DNA from: JAFDWI01 sp964449375
Lineage (GTDB): Bacteria; Actinomycetota; Acidimicrobiia; Acidimicrobiales; Iamiaceae
Reading direction: 5' to 3'
DNA: 64,000 bases
NCBI GenBank assembly: GCA_964449375.1
Contig: CAYVAS010000005.1
Location: forward strand, 1 to 64,000
Part shown: one piece after another, positions 8,224 through 16,623 of the stretch
Layout: each line of letters starts with the position of its first letter
Numbering within the stretch: the first letter of the stretch is position 1
The notes under the pieces: model-generated
Databases searched by the model: none
Told to the model about the DNA's origin: nothing
What the model saw: only the letters and a program-made list of their open reading frames with translations
Made by a program: the position numbers and the translations under genes

Positions 8224-9939
8224 ATGCCTCCCGAACCCGTGCAGATCAAACCGATGCCGTATGAGAAGTACGCCCCGTACGTGCCGCTCGACCTGCGCGA
8301 TCGCACCTGGCCCGACAAGCGCCAGGACCACGCCCCCACCTGGTGCGCGGTGGACCTGCGTGACGGCAACCAGGCCCTGATCGATCCGATGGGGCCCGAG
8401 CGAAAGCTGCGCATGTTCGCGACCCTGGTGAAGATGGGCTTCACCGAGATCGAGGTGGGGTTCCCCTCGGCCAGCCAGACCGACTTCGACTTCGTCCGGT
8501 TGCTGATCGAAGAGGACCGGATCCCCGAGAACGTCACGATCCAGGTGCTGACCCAGTGCCGGGACGATCTGATCGCCCGCACCTACGAGGCGATCGCCGG
8601 TGCCCACCAGGCGATCGTGCACTTCTACAACTCGACGTCGACCCTGCAGCGCCGGGTCGTCTTCGGGCTCGACAAGGCCGGAATCGTCGAGATCGCGGTG
8701 AACGCGGCCCGGCTGTGCCGCAAGCTCGAACAGACCATTCCCGACACCGTGGTGCGCTACGAGTACTCCCCGGAGTCCTACACGGGCACCGAGGTGGAAT
8801 TCGCGGTGGAGATCTGCGACGCGGTGGCCGAGGTGATCGAGCCGACGCCGGAGCGTCCCATGATCATGAACCTGCCGGCCACCGTGGAGATGTACACGCC
8901 CAACCTGTACGCCGACACCATCGAATGGTTCCTGCGCCACGTGAAGAACCGTGAGTCGATCGTGCTGTCGCTGCACCCCCACAACGACCGGGGGTGCGCG
9001 GTGGCCGCCGCCGAGCTCGGGGTGCTGGCCGGCGCGGACCGTGTGGAGGGCTGTCTGTTCGGCAACGGCGAACGCACCGGCAACGTCGACCTGATCACGC
9101 TGGCACTCAACCTGTTCAGCCAGGGCATCGACCCGGGTCTGGACATCTCCGACATCGACGCGGTCCGCCGCACCGTGGAGTACTGCAACCGCCTCGGCGT
9201 GCACGAACGGCACCCCTACGGCGGCGACCTCGTCTACACCGCGTTCTCCGGGTCGCACCAGGACGCGATCAAGAAGGGTTTCGCCGCGCTCTATGCGGAC
9301 GCCGAGGCCGCCGGTCGGGGTCGGGACTACGAGCGTTGGGAGGTGCCGTACCTACCGATCGACCCGGCCCACGTGGGCCGTGACTATCAGGCGGTGATCC
9401 GGGTCAACAGCCAGTCGGGCAAGGGCGGCGTGGCCTACATCATGGAGACCGAGCACGGGTTCTCGCTGCCCCGCCGCCTGCAGATCGAGTTCTCACGGCA
9501 CATCCAGACCATCGCCGAGGACACCGGCTCGGAGGTCTCCCCTGCGGAGCTGTGGCAGACCTTCAACGAGGTCTACCTGCCCGAGGATCCCGCCCTGGTG
9601 CTCCGCAGCCACGAGACCTCCAACGACGAAGACGGTGTCACCACCATCAGCGCGCAGCTGCTCGTCGACGGCGAGCCGGTCACGGTCACCGGTGAGGGCA
9701 ACGGCCCGATCGCCGCGTTCGTGGATGCGCTCGCCAGGGGCACCGGCATCGAACTCGACGTGGTGGACTACTCCGAGCACGCCATGGGCGCGGGCTCCGA
9801 CGCCACCGCGGTGGCCTATGTGGAGGCCCGGGACCCCGACGGCCGGGTCCGCTGGGGCATCGGGGTGAACCCGAACATCTCCACCGCGTCGCTCCAGGCG
9901 GTGTTGCGCGCCGCCGAGCGCGCCCGCCGGGACGCTTGA
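8224..9939 (+). CDS. leuA: 2-Isopropylmalate synthase
   Basis: A 571-residue type II LeuA, the first committed enzyme of leucine synthesis (acetyl-CoA plus 2-oxoisovalerate). The catalytic barrel has DLRDGNQAL near residue 45, HPHNDRGCAV and the GNGERTGNVDL metal/active-site motif. The C-terminal regulatory domain, from about HETSNDEDGV to the end with GEGNGPIAAFVDAL, is the leucine allosteric region. ATG 8224 is chosen because the protein then starts like family members (KPMPYEKYAPY). The frame is open further upstream, but that stretch would include the terminator. Expression should be leucine-controlled through the leader peptide and attenuator. Confidence 0.95.
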   Translation: MPPEPVQIKPMPYEKYAPYVPLDLRDRTWPDKRQDHAPTWCAVDLRDGNQALIDPMGPERKLRMFATLVKMGFTEIEVGFPSASQTDFDFVRLLIEEDRIPENVTIQVLTQCRDDLIARTYEAIAGAHQAIVHFYNSTSTLQRRVVFGLDKAGIVEIAVNAARLCRKLEQTIPDTVVRYEYSPESYTGTEVEFAVEICDAVAEVIEPTPERPMIMNLPATVEMYTPNLYADTIEWFLRHVKNRESIVLSLHPHNDRGCAVAAAELGVLAGADRVEGCLFGNGERTGNVDLITLALNLFSQGIDPGLDISDIDAVRRTVEYCNRLGVHERHPYGGDLVYTAFSGSHQDAIKKGFAALYADAEAAGRGRDYERWEVPYLPIDPAHVGRDYQAVIRVNSQSGKGGVAYIMETEHGFSLPRRLQIEFSRHIQTIAEDTGSEVSPAELWQTFNEVYLPEDPALVLRSHETSNDEDGVTTISAQLLVDGEPVTVTGEGNGPIAAFVDALARGTGIELDVVDYSEHAMGAGSDATAVAYVEARDPDGRVRWGIGVNPNISTASLQAVLRAAERARRDA

Positions 9940-10018
9940 AGGCCAGGGTCGGTCCGTCGGCGGGACTCCCGTCACGGTCCGGACTGGCGCATCCGGGTCG
10001 GCGGGCCGCCGGCTGGGG

Positions 10019-10294
10019 TCAGCGGCGGCGCGCCCGGATCCAGGGTCTGGGGTTGCGGCCGGTGCCCACGGCCACCCAGATGAGCAGGGCCGCGCACAGC
10101 GCTCCCATGATGAGCCCGGGCGTGTAGCTCTCGCCCCACAGCCAGCGGCCCAGGACCCCGCCGATGAGCGCACCGCCCAGGCCGCAAAGCATCGTGAGCA
10201 GGCAGCCGATGGGTTGGCGACCGGGAACGAGCAGACGCCCGAGCAGGCCCATCACGAGCCCTTCGATCGCCATGACGATCACATAGCCCAGCAT
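10019..10294 (-). CDS. GlsB/YeaQ/YmgE-family small membrane protein
   Basis: A 91-residue integral membrane protein with three hydrophobic segments: MLGYVIVMAIEGLVMGLLG, then LLTMLCGLGGALIGGVLG, then GLIMGALCAALLIWVAV. The GxxGALIGGxLG pattern is typical of this stress-associated (transglycosylase-associated) family, whose biochemical role is unclear. ATG 10294 is supported by an AGGAGA Shine-Dalgarno sequence eight bases upstream. A longer open frame starting at 10429 is less likely. It stands alone between leuA and the surface-protein gene. Confidence 0.8.
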   Translation of the reverse strand: MLGYVIVMAIEGLVMGLLGRLLVPGRQPIGCLLTMLCGLGGALIGGVLGRWLWGESYTPGLIMGALCAALLIWVAVGTGRNPRPWIRARRR

Positions 10295-10477
10295 CGAGGT
10301 CTCCTGTTCTGCCACTGACCGGGCCCCCGGGCACCGAGGCCGTCCCGGCGCGGCCGTATCCACGTTAGCGACGCGGTTTCCGGGCGGGGTTTGAGATCGC
10401 GAGCTTCCGGGCACTGGCTCTCCCCGCATGGGTCGTCACCGCGGTCGCGGTGGCGACGTGGCGTGAGGAGGCCCCCG

Positions 10478-13270
10478 GTGCACAACTCGACGATCGACGA
10501 CCCATCGACGGCAGCGGCCGGTGCCACAGGGCGCGGGCCCGGCCAGCGGACCCGGCGGTGGCTGGCAGTGGCCGGGGTGTTGGTGACGATCGCGGTGTGC
10601 GTGCTGGTCACCCGGTCTCAGGACGCCTCCGCCGACGCCGGCTTCGGGGTGGGCCTGGCCAACGTGACCACCAACGGGTTCACCCACCCGTGGTTGGGCG
10701 GGTACCTCACCGACGTGGGTACCGCCTGGTGCATCGAGAGCGGCCGGGCCTACCCGCGGGCCGCGGGCCACACCCCGGCCGGGGATCTGCCTGCGGCGCG
10801 CGGGGTGTCTCCTGCCGATCGCCGGGCGCTGGCCTACTCGGTGTGGGCCTACACCGCGACGACCGACCCCACCTGGGGAGCGGGGCTGGCCGCGGTGGTG
10901 CACGGGCTCTCCGGCGACGACTACGCGTCCCGCGACGTGGCCTCGATGTCGATCTCGTCGTCTCCCGCCAAAGCGGTGGCCGTGTTCATCGCCGACGAGG
11001 CCCGACGGCGGGCCCACTGGGTGTCGGATCCCGATGTGGACCCGTGGCGGATCTCCATCGAGCTCGACCACCTCGACGGTGTGAACTGGAAGGCGACCAC
11101 GACCGTGACCACCGCCGAGGGCGAACCGATCGCGGACCATCGGGTGGGCCTGGTGCCCTACAACGTGACCGAGGGGCCCGCCACCGAGCACGTGCACACC
11201 ACCGACGCCACCGGCACCATCGTGACCCGCTGGACCCAGGCCGACCCGGCCGTGCCCGTCACGATCGATGCGCAGACCACCGCGCCCACGATGTACCGCG
11301 TCTGGAAGGGGCCGGAATATCTCGCCGGCAGCGTGCCCCAACGCGTCATCACCTCCACCGGCACGATCTACCGGGGTCGAGGCCAGGCCGGGCTGCCCAC
11401 CGGCGAGATCCGGGTGGTCAAGACGACCGACAACCCCGCCTACCAGACCGCCACCGGCGCGGTGTTCGACGTCATCGAGCCGGGCGATTCGGCATCGGTG
11501 GGCACCCTGACGGTGGGCGCCGACGGTCGCTCCGACCCCTTGGAGGTGCCCGTGGGCGACTACGTGGTGACCGAGGGTTCCGCGCCCGCGGGCGTGGCGG
11601 TCGACCCCACCCCCTACCCGGTACGGGTCACCGCCGACACCGTCGCCGAGCTGCGGCTCACCGACCCGGTGCAAAGACTGGCCGCACTCGATCTGATCAA
11701 GGTCGACGTGGCCACCGGCGAACCTCTCGCGGGCGCCGAGCTGCTGGTCGAACGCGACGACGACGGGGACGGGACCTACGAGACGACGCTGGGCACGGTC
11801 ACCAGCGCGCTCGAACCGGTGTCGATGGAGGGGCTGGCCGCGGGTGACTACCGGATCACCGAGGTCGAGCCCCCACCGGGCTATGAACTTCCCGAGTTCA
11901 CCGTCCAGCTCGTCTCGGTCGGCTGGGATCAGACGGCGGCGGTCACCTTCGCCGACCATCGCAGCGTCGCGGTGACCACGCTGACCCACGCCGTGGACCC
12001 GACCGGCGAGCTGCCCGCGGCGCCCGAGGGGCTCGGTGACGCGGCGCACGCGGTGGCCTCGATCGGCCACGGCATCGCCGACGCGGTGACCGTGACGGGC
12101 CTGGCACCGGGCGAGGAGGCGACGGTCTCGGTCGCGCTCTACGGACCGGCCGCGCCCGACGCCCCAACGAGCTGCACGGCCGCGGAGGAGGTGTTCCGCG
12201 ATTCGTGGACCACCTCCGGGTCGGGCACCACGACCTCGTCGGAGTTCACGCCCCGGGTGGCGGGTCGCTACACCTGGGTGGCCACGGTGGAGGTGCCCGG
12301 GTTCGGGTCGGTGACCGGCCCCTGCGGAGAGGTCGGCGAGACCGCGGTCATCACCCCCACCGTCGACACCGAAGCCCGGGCGTCGGGCGCGGCGCCGGGC
12401 GGCGAGGCGACCGACCGGATCACGCTCACCGGCCTGGCCGAGGGCACCGAGGCGGCTGTGATCACCGCCCTGTACGGACCCTTCGCCTCGACCGACGCGC
12501 TGGTCGCGGCGTGTACCGCCGACGATCTTGGCGACCCCGTGGGGGCCGTGCGCGACACCGTGGTGGCCGGGCCGGCGCGCGCGACGGTGCTCGAGTCCGG
12601 GGTGATCGCGCTGCCCGAAGGCGACGACGCCGCCGGGCTCTACACGTTCATCTCGACCCTGGCGATCGCGGGCTTCCCGCCGATCTCCCACGACTGCGGC
12701 GCGCCCGCCGAGACCTTCCGACTCGATCCGCCGCCCACGACGACGACCACGACGACGGTGCCCCCGACGTCGACGACCGCACCGACCACCACGACGGCAC
12801 CTTCCACGACGAACGCGCCGACCACGACGGCTGCACCCACCACCACGACGGCGCCGACCACCACGGCCGTGCCGTCCACCGTCCCTCCGTCCACGACCAC
12901 GACCGTCGGGCCGACCACGACGTCCACGATTCTGCCGTCCAGAGAGCCGCCGCCCACGGCCCCGGCCACCAGTCCATCGACCACGACGATCGTGGCCATG
13001 TCCACCACGACGACGACCACGGCACCGACCACCACGGTGCCACCGACAACGGCGTCCACGACCACGGTCCCCGGTTCCCTCCCGGCTCCCCCGGCACCCG
13101 ACGCCCCAGCTCCGGCCCGCACCGGGGGTCGGGGCTCCACGGGCACCGCCGAGCTGCCCCGGACCGGTGCCAGACTCCGGCGGAACGCGGGGATCGGTGG
13201 AGCGCTGATCCTGACCGGCGGCGCGGCCCTGCTGCTGGTGGCCCGTCACCGTCTGGGACACCGACCCTGA
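10478..13270 (+). CDS. LPRTG-anchored surface protein with SpaA-like repeats
   Basis: A 930-residue secreted protein. A basic N-terminus and a hydrophobic segment (WLAVAGVLVTIAVCVLV) form a signal anchor. The next domain (TAWCIESGRAYP, ALAYSVWAY) resembles thioester-type adhesin head domains. At least two prealbumin-like/SpaA-type modules follow (GEIRVVKTTDNPAYQTATGA; ALDLIKVDVATGEPLAGAEL with GYELPEF). Two related beta modules (ADAVTVTGLAPGEEATVSVA and ATDRITLTGLAEGTEAAVIT) come next, then a Thr/Pro-rich stalk at ~752-869. LPRTG at ~893-897, a hydrophobic helix and a basic tail form a sortase signal. GTG 10478 follows GAGGAGG at 10465-10471. No sortase is encoded in the window. Probably a cell-wall adhesin or appendage subunit. 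Confidence 0.8.
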   Translation: MHNSTIDDPSTAAAGATGRGPGQRTRRWLAVAGVLVTIAVCVLVTRSQDASADAGFGVGLANVTTNGFTHPWLGGYLTDVGTAWCIESGRAYPRAAGHTPAGDLPAARGVSPADRRALAYSVWAYTATTDPTWGAGLAAVVHGLSGDDYASRDVASMSISSSPAKAVAVFIADEARRRAHWVSDPDVDPWRISIELDHLDGVNWKATTTVTTAEGEPIADHRVGLVPYNVTEGPATEHVHTTDATGTIVTRWTQADPAVPVTIDAQTTAPTMYRVWKGPEYLAGSVPQRVITSTGTIYRGRGQAGLPTGEIRVVKTTDNPAYQTATGAVFDVIEPGDSASVGTLTVGADGRSDPLEVPVGDYVVTEGSAPAGVAVDPTPYPVRVTADTVAELRLTDPVQRLAALDLIKVDVATGEPLAGAELLVERDDDGDGTYETTLGTVTSALEPVSMEGLAAGDYRITEVEPPPGYELPEFTVQLVSVGWDQTAAVTFADHRSVAVTTLTHAVDPTGELPAAPEGLGDAAHAVASIGHGIADAVTVTGLAPGEEATVSVALYGPAAPDAPTSCTAAEEVFRDSWTTSGSGTTTSSEFTPRVAGRYTWVATVEVPGFGSVTGPCGEVGETAVITPTVDTEARASGAAPGGEATDRITLTGLAEGTEAAVITALYGPFASTDALVAACTADDLGDPVGAVRDTVVAGPARATVLESGVIALPEGDDAAGLYTFISTLAIAGFPPISHDCGAPAETFRLDPPPTTTTTTTVPPTSTTAPTTTTAPSTTNAPTTTAAPTTTTAPTTTAVPSTVPPSTTTTVGPTTTSTILPSREPPPTAPATSPSTTTIVAMSTTTTTTAPTTTVPPTTASTTTVPGSLPAPPAPDAPAPARTGGRGSTGTAELPRTGARLRRNAGIGGALILTGGAALLLVARHRLGHRP

Positions 13271-13309
13271 CCGGAGCAGCCGCTCCCGGGAGCTCTAGCA
13301 TTGGGAGCT

Positions 13310-13393
13310 GTGAACCAGGCCGAGGGCACCTGCTCCCCACCACGGCGTCGCCGTCCGAGTACCCCGGGCGCAGCGACGCCGGCGACGCCATGA
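13310..13393 (+). CDS. Putative leaderless 27-residue upstream ORF
   Basis: GTG 13310 opens a 27-codon frame ending in a TGA that overlaps the ATG of the next gene (ATGA at 13390-13393). TAGCAT (13296-13301) sits eight bases upstream, the spacing seen at other likely leaderless starts in this window. The peptide is Arg/Pro-rich with one Cys and shows no domain. Its likely role, if translated, is to couple ribosomes into the LRV membrane-protein gene. Confidence 0.35.
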   Translation: MNQAEGTCSPPRRRRPSTPGAATPATP

Positions 13394-14649
13394 GCGATCG
13401 CCGCAGCGTCTGGTGCGAGGTCGTCTTCGACGACGGGCTGTGCGGCAACCCGCCGACTTCCGGACTGGAGATCTGTGGGTCGTGCCTGCGTACCCTGCTG
13501 GACGAACCCGACCCACGTCGCCGCCGCACCCTGGCGGGACATCCCGGCCTGGCCGCGGGCGTGGTCCGGCAGCTCGCCGAGGACCCCGACGACCAGGTCC
13601 GTGCTCAGGTGGCCGCCCGGGAGGACTTGGACGCCGCGACCACCAACCGTCTGGCCGACCCCGACCGTGAGTCCTCGGCGAACGTCCTGCGTTCCATGGC
13701 GGCCACCGGTGGCGGCGCCGTCCACGCCTGGGAACTGTTGGGCACCGACGACCCGGCCACGCTGTCGATCCTCGCCGCGAACCCACGGGTCGATCCCGAC
13801 ATCCTCGAGCACCTGGCGCGCCACCCCGACCCGGACGTCTCCTGGACCGCCTCGGCGACGCTGGCAGGTCAGCCGCCCGCCGAGGTCAGCCGTGCCCGGG
13901 TCGCCGAGGCCCGGGTCTTCGAAGGCCTCCCCATCAGCGAACCCGAACCCCGCCTGACTCGACCGACCGGACCAGCGGCGGTCGCTCCGACCATGGCGAC
14001 CCCCGCCGCCGCGGGCGCCACCGTCGCCACGGCCGGCGAAGAGCTGCCTCCCCGTCCCCCGGCCGTCGACCCCGACGCCACCCGCCGCCGCCGCACCGCG
14101 CTCGCGGTGGGCGCCGGGGTGTTGGCGGTCGCGGCCGTGGTCCTGCTGGTGGTGGTGCTGTCCGAAGGCGACGCGGACACCCCGGCGACGGCCATCGGCC
14201 CCGGGCCGGCCACCGTGACCACTTCGACGTTGGCGGCCACGACCACCGCCTCCTCGTCGACCAGCACCTCGACGACGACCACCACGACCGTCGCCCCGAC
14301 CACCACGGTGCCGCCGACCACCACGGTGCCGCCGACCCAACCGCCTCGGACCGTGCCCCCGGCAACCGCCGCCCCGCCGCCGGCCGGGCCCATCTCCCAG
14401 AACTTCACGATCCGCCCCGGCGCCGGGCGCTTCTGCCACTCGGTCGCGGTGACGGTCAACTTCTCGCCCGCTCCCGGCGACGTGATCGTCGCCGACGACA
14501 CCGGTGCCCGGATCGGCGCCTGGAGCGGTCCCTCGGGCCAGACCAAGGACCTGACCCTTCCCCGACCCACCACGTCGCTGCTGGTGACGGTGACCGCCAC
14601 CGGCAGTTCGCTGAGCGTGTCGGGCTCGGCATCCGGAGGTTCCTGCTGA
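13390..14649 (+). CDS. LRV-repeat single-pass membrane protein (paralogue 1)
   Basis: A 419-residue protein of unknown role. Residues ~8-40 hold a four-cysteine cluster (WCEVVFDDGLCGNP, ICGSC) that could bind zinc. Variant-leucine-rich (LRV) type helical repeats follow (LAEDPDDQVRAQVAARE; LARHPDPDVSWTASATLA). A basic RRRR precedes one transmembrane helix (LAVGAGVLAVAAVVLLVVVL), then a Thr-rich linker and a small C-terminal domain containing GRFCHS and ending in Cys, which may form a disulphide outside the cell. The topology, cytoplasmic repeats and extracellular beta-type domain, is predicted. The next gene is a paralogue with the same order. I do not recognise a function; signal transfer or scaffolding is only a guess. 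Confidence 0.7.
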   Translation: MSDRRSVWCEVVFDDGLCGNPPTSGLEICGSCLRTLLDEPDPRRRRTLAGHPGLAAGVVRQLAEDPDDQVRAQVAAREDLDAATTNRLADPDRESSANVLRSMAATGGGAVHAWELLGTDDPATLSILAANPRVDPDILEHLARHPDPDVSWTASATLAGQPPAEVSRARVAEARVFEGLPISEPEPRLTRPTGPAAVAPTMATPAAAGATVATAGEELPPRPPAVDPDATRRRRTALAVGAGVLAVAAVVLLVVVLSEGDADTPATAIGPGPATVTTSTLAATTTASSSTSTSTTTTTTVAPTTTVPPTTTVPPTQPPRTVPPATAAPPPAGPISQNFTIRPGAGRFCHSVAVTVNFSPAPGDVIVADDTGARIGAWSGPSGQTKDLTLPRPTTSLLVTVTATGSSLSVSGSASGGSC

Positions 14650-15797
14650 CCACCGGCGCTCCGATCGACGAAACCGCCCGGTGCAGCGTCCGCTACGACT
14701 CGGGTCGCTGCCCGAACGCCGCGGTGGGCGGCCTGCCCCTGTGCGGGCCGTGTTTCGGGTTGGTGCTCTCCGAGACCGACCCGGGCCGGCGCCGCTCGTT
14801 GGCCGCGCTCGCCCGGCTGCCCGACGAAGTCGTCGAACGCCTCGCCCGTGACCCCGACGCCGGGGTCCGGGCACGGATCGCGAGCCGCACCGACCTGGAC
14901 CCGGACCGGGCCGCCCGCTTCGCGGACCCGGCGGTCGAATCCTCACCGGTGGTGTGGCGGGCGCTGGCCGGCAGTCGCACCGGCGCCGACCACGCCGCGG
15001 CTCTCGCCGCCTCCGGCGACCGGCTGACCGGGCTGATCCTGGCGACCAACCCGCGCACCCCGGACGAGGTGATGGACCAGCTCGCCCGGTCCGCGGACCC
15101 CGAGATCGCCGCGGCGGTCGCCGCGACCCGGGCCGGCCGCTCACCGGAGGGTTCGGTCATCGACCAGGTGCTCGAGGCCCGGACCATCACCTCCCGGCCT
15201 CTGGAGACCGCCCCTCCGGGCACGCAGTGGCCCGGGCGGGCGAACGTGGCGAGCTCTGCGGCGTCCGCTCCCGCGGCGGCGACCGCCGCGACCTCCCCGA
15301 CCGCGTCGGGTGGCGACGATGCGCCCGCCGGTCGTCGGGGTCTGGTCATCGGGTTCTTCGTGGTCCTGGCCCTGGTGGTGGCTGCGGTCGTGATCATCGG
15401 CCTCGGCGGCGACGACCAGGCGACCACCGATCCCACGACCGGGCCAACCACCACCGTCGCCGGCACCGCACAGTCGTCCACGACCGACGCCCCGGCGCCG
15501 TCGACCACCCCGGGACCACCGGTGTCCGAGACCGTCGTGTTGGAGGTCACCATGCGGGCCGACCAGGGACGGTTCTGCGATTCGGCCGACATGCGCCTCA
15601 CCTATGAGGGTGCCGACGCGCACGTGGTCGTCACCGACGACGCCGACCGTGAGATCTTCGGCGGATCGTGGCCCTCGGGCCAGACCAAGACCCTCGATCT
15701 GATCGCGCCCACCGAGACGCTCAGCGCGCTCGTGATCACCCTGGGCGACCCGGCGACGTTCTCCCCCTCGGGCACCGTGGACGGCACCTTCTGTTGA
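14646..15797 (+). CDS. LRV-repeat single-pass membrane protein (paralogue 2, probable CTG start)
   Basis: A 383-residue paralogue of the preceding protein: a Cys cluster (ARCSVRYDSGRCPN, LCGPC), LRV-type repeats (LARDPDAGVRARIASRTD; LARSADPEIAAAVAA), one membrane helix (GLVIGFFVVLALVVAAVVII), a Thr/Pro linker and a C-terminal domain with GRFCDS, WPSGQTK and a final Cys. No ATG, GTG or TTG is available that keeps the Cys cluster; GTG 14724 would cut into it. CTG at 14646 is in frame, lies six bases after GGAGG (14635-14639) and overlaps the previous stop (CTGA), so I take it as the start. Function unknown; coupled expression with paralogue 1 suggests a hetero-oligomer. Confidence 0.65.
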   Translation: MTTGAPIDETARCSVRYDSGRCPNAAVGGLPLCGPCFGLVLSETDPGRRRSLAALARLPDEVVERLARDPDAGVRARIASRTDLDPDRAARFADPAVESSPVVWRALAGSRTGADHAAALAASGDRLTGLILATNPRTPDEVMDQLARSADPEIAAAVAATRAGRSPEGSVIDQVLEARTITSRPLETAPPGTQWPGRANVASSAASAPAAATAATSPTASGGDDAPAGRRGLVIGFFVVLALVVAAVVIIGLGGDDQATTDPTTGPTTTVAGTAQSSTTDAPAPSTTPGPPVSETVVLEVTMRADQGRFCDSADMRLTYEGADAHVVVTDDADREIFGGSWPSGQTKTLDLIAPTETLSALVITLGDPATFSPSGTVDGTFC

Positions 15798-15833
15798 GCG
15801 GTGTCGCCCCCCACCCGTACCGGGGCGGCGCGC

Positions 15834-16580
15834 TCAGCGGGCCGCTGGTCGGGTGAGCCGCCGCCGGAGCAGGTCGTGGACCCGTTCCCAGTGGCGTTCG
15901 GACGCGGTTCGGTCGTAACGGTCCCCGGGCGGTGCGAATCCGTGCACCGCGTCGGTCACGACGTCGATCGTGAAGGGCACGTCGGCCTCCTCGAGCGCCG
16001 CCAGGAAGGTGGCGCGATCCTCCGTCGGGGCGGTGGGATCGTCTTCGACCCAGGCCAGGTGGATCTCGGCGCGGACCCGGTCCAGACCCCGGTGCGGAGA
16101 ATCCTCACCGTCTCGCACCATCCAGGCCCCGTGGATCGAGGCCACCGCCCGCACCCGTTCGGGAAAGGCGCGGGCGACCGCCACGGCCATGCCGCCGCTC
16201 ATGCAGAACCCGACCGCTCCGACCGCGGTGGTGTCGACCGTCGGGTCGGCCTCGGCGGCGGCGAACATCGCCGCCGCGTCGGTGACGATGCCCGACGGGG
16301 TGACCGTGTCCATCAGTTCGCGGCGGGCGTGCAGGTCCTCGTCGCTCATCGTGAACTCGCGGTAGGGGCCGCCCCGGTAGTAGAGGTAGGGCATCATCAC
16401 GTGGTAGCCGGCCGTGGCCAGGCGCGAGGCCATGTCGTGCAGTGCAGGGCGGATGCCGGGCGCGTCCATCAGGTACAGCACCAACGGGTGGGGGCCGCCG
16501 AGTTCGGGCCGCACCACGAAGGTGGGCATGGTCCCGTCGGCGGTCTCGATGTCGATACGCGTCTCGATCACGGGCCCCAT
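15834..16580 (-). CDS. Dienelactone hydrolase family protein
   Basis: A 248-residue alpha/beta hydrolase of the dienelactone hydrolase family, likely cytoplasmic. The nucleophile elbow is GFCMSGG, with Cys in place of Ser as in true DLH enzymes. A histidine lies in TDAVHGF near the C-terminus, and an acidic residue precedes it in WVEDDPTAP. The oxyanion region is LMDAPGIRPA. No aromatic-degradation genes are nearby, so the substrate is not clear. It is convergent with the LRV paralogue pair and upstream of a lipoprotein hydrolase on the same strand. Confidence 0.85.
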   Translation of the reverse strand: MGPVIETRIDIETADGTMPTFVVRPELGGPHPLVLYLMDAPGIRPALHDMASRLATAGYHVMMPYLYYRGGPYREFTMSDEDLHARRELMDTVTPSGIVTDAAAMFAAAEADPTVDTTAVGAVGFCMSGGMAVAVARAFPERVRAVASIHGAWMVRDGEDSPHRGLDRVRAEIHLAWVEDDPTAPTEDRATFLAALEEADVPFTIDVVTDAVHGFAPPGDRYDRTASERHWERVHDLLRRRLTRPAAR

Positions 16581-16623
16581 CCTGGCATCGCCGGTCCGGC
16601 GATGGCAGTCGGACCCGGCGGGT

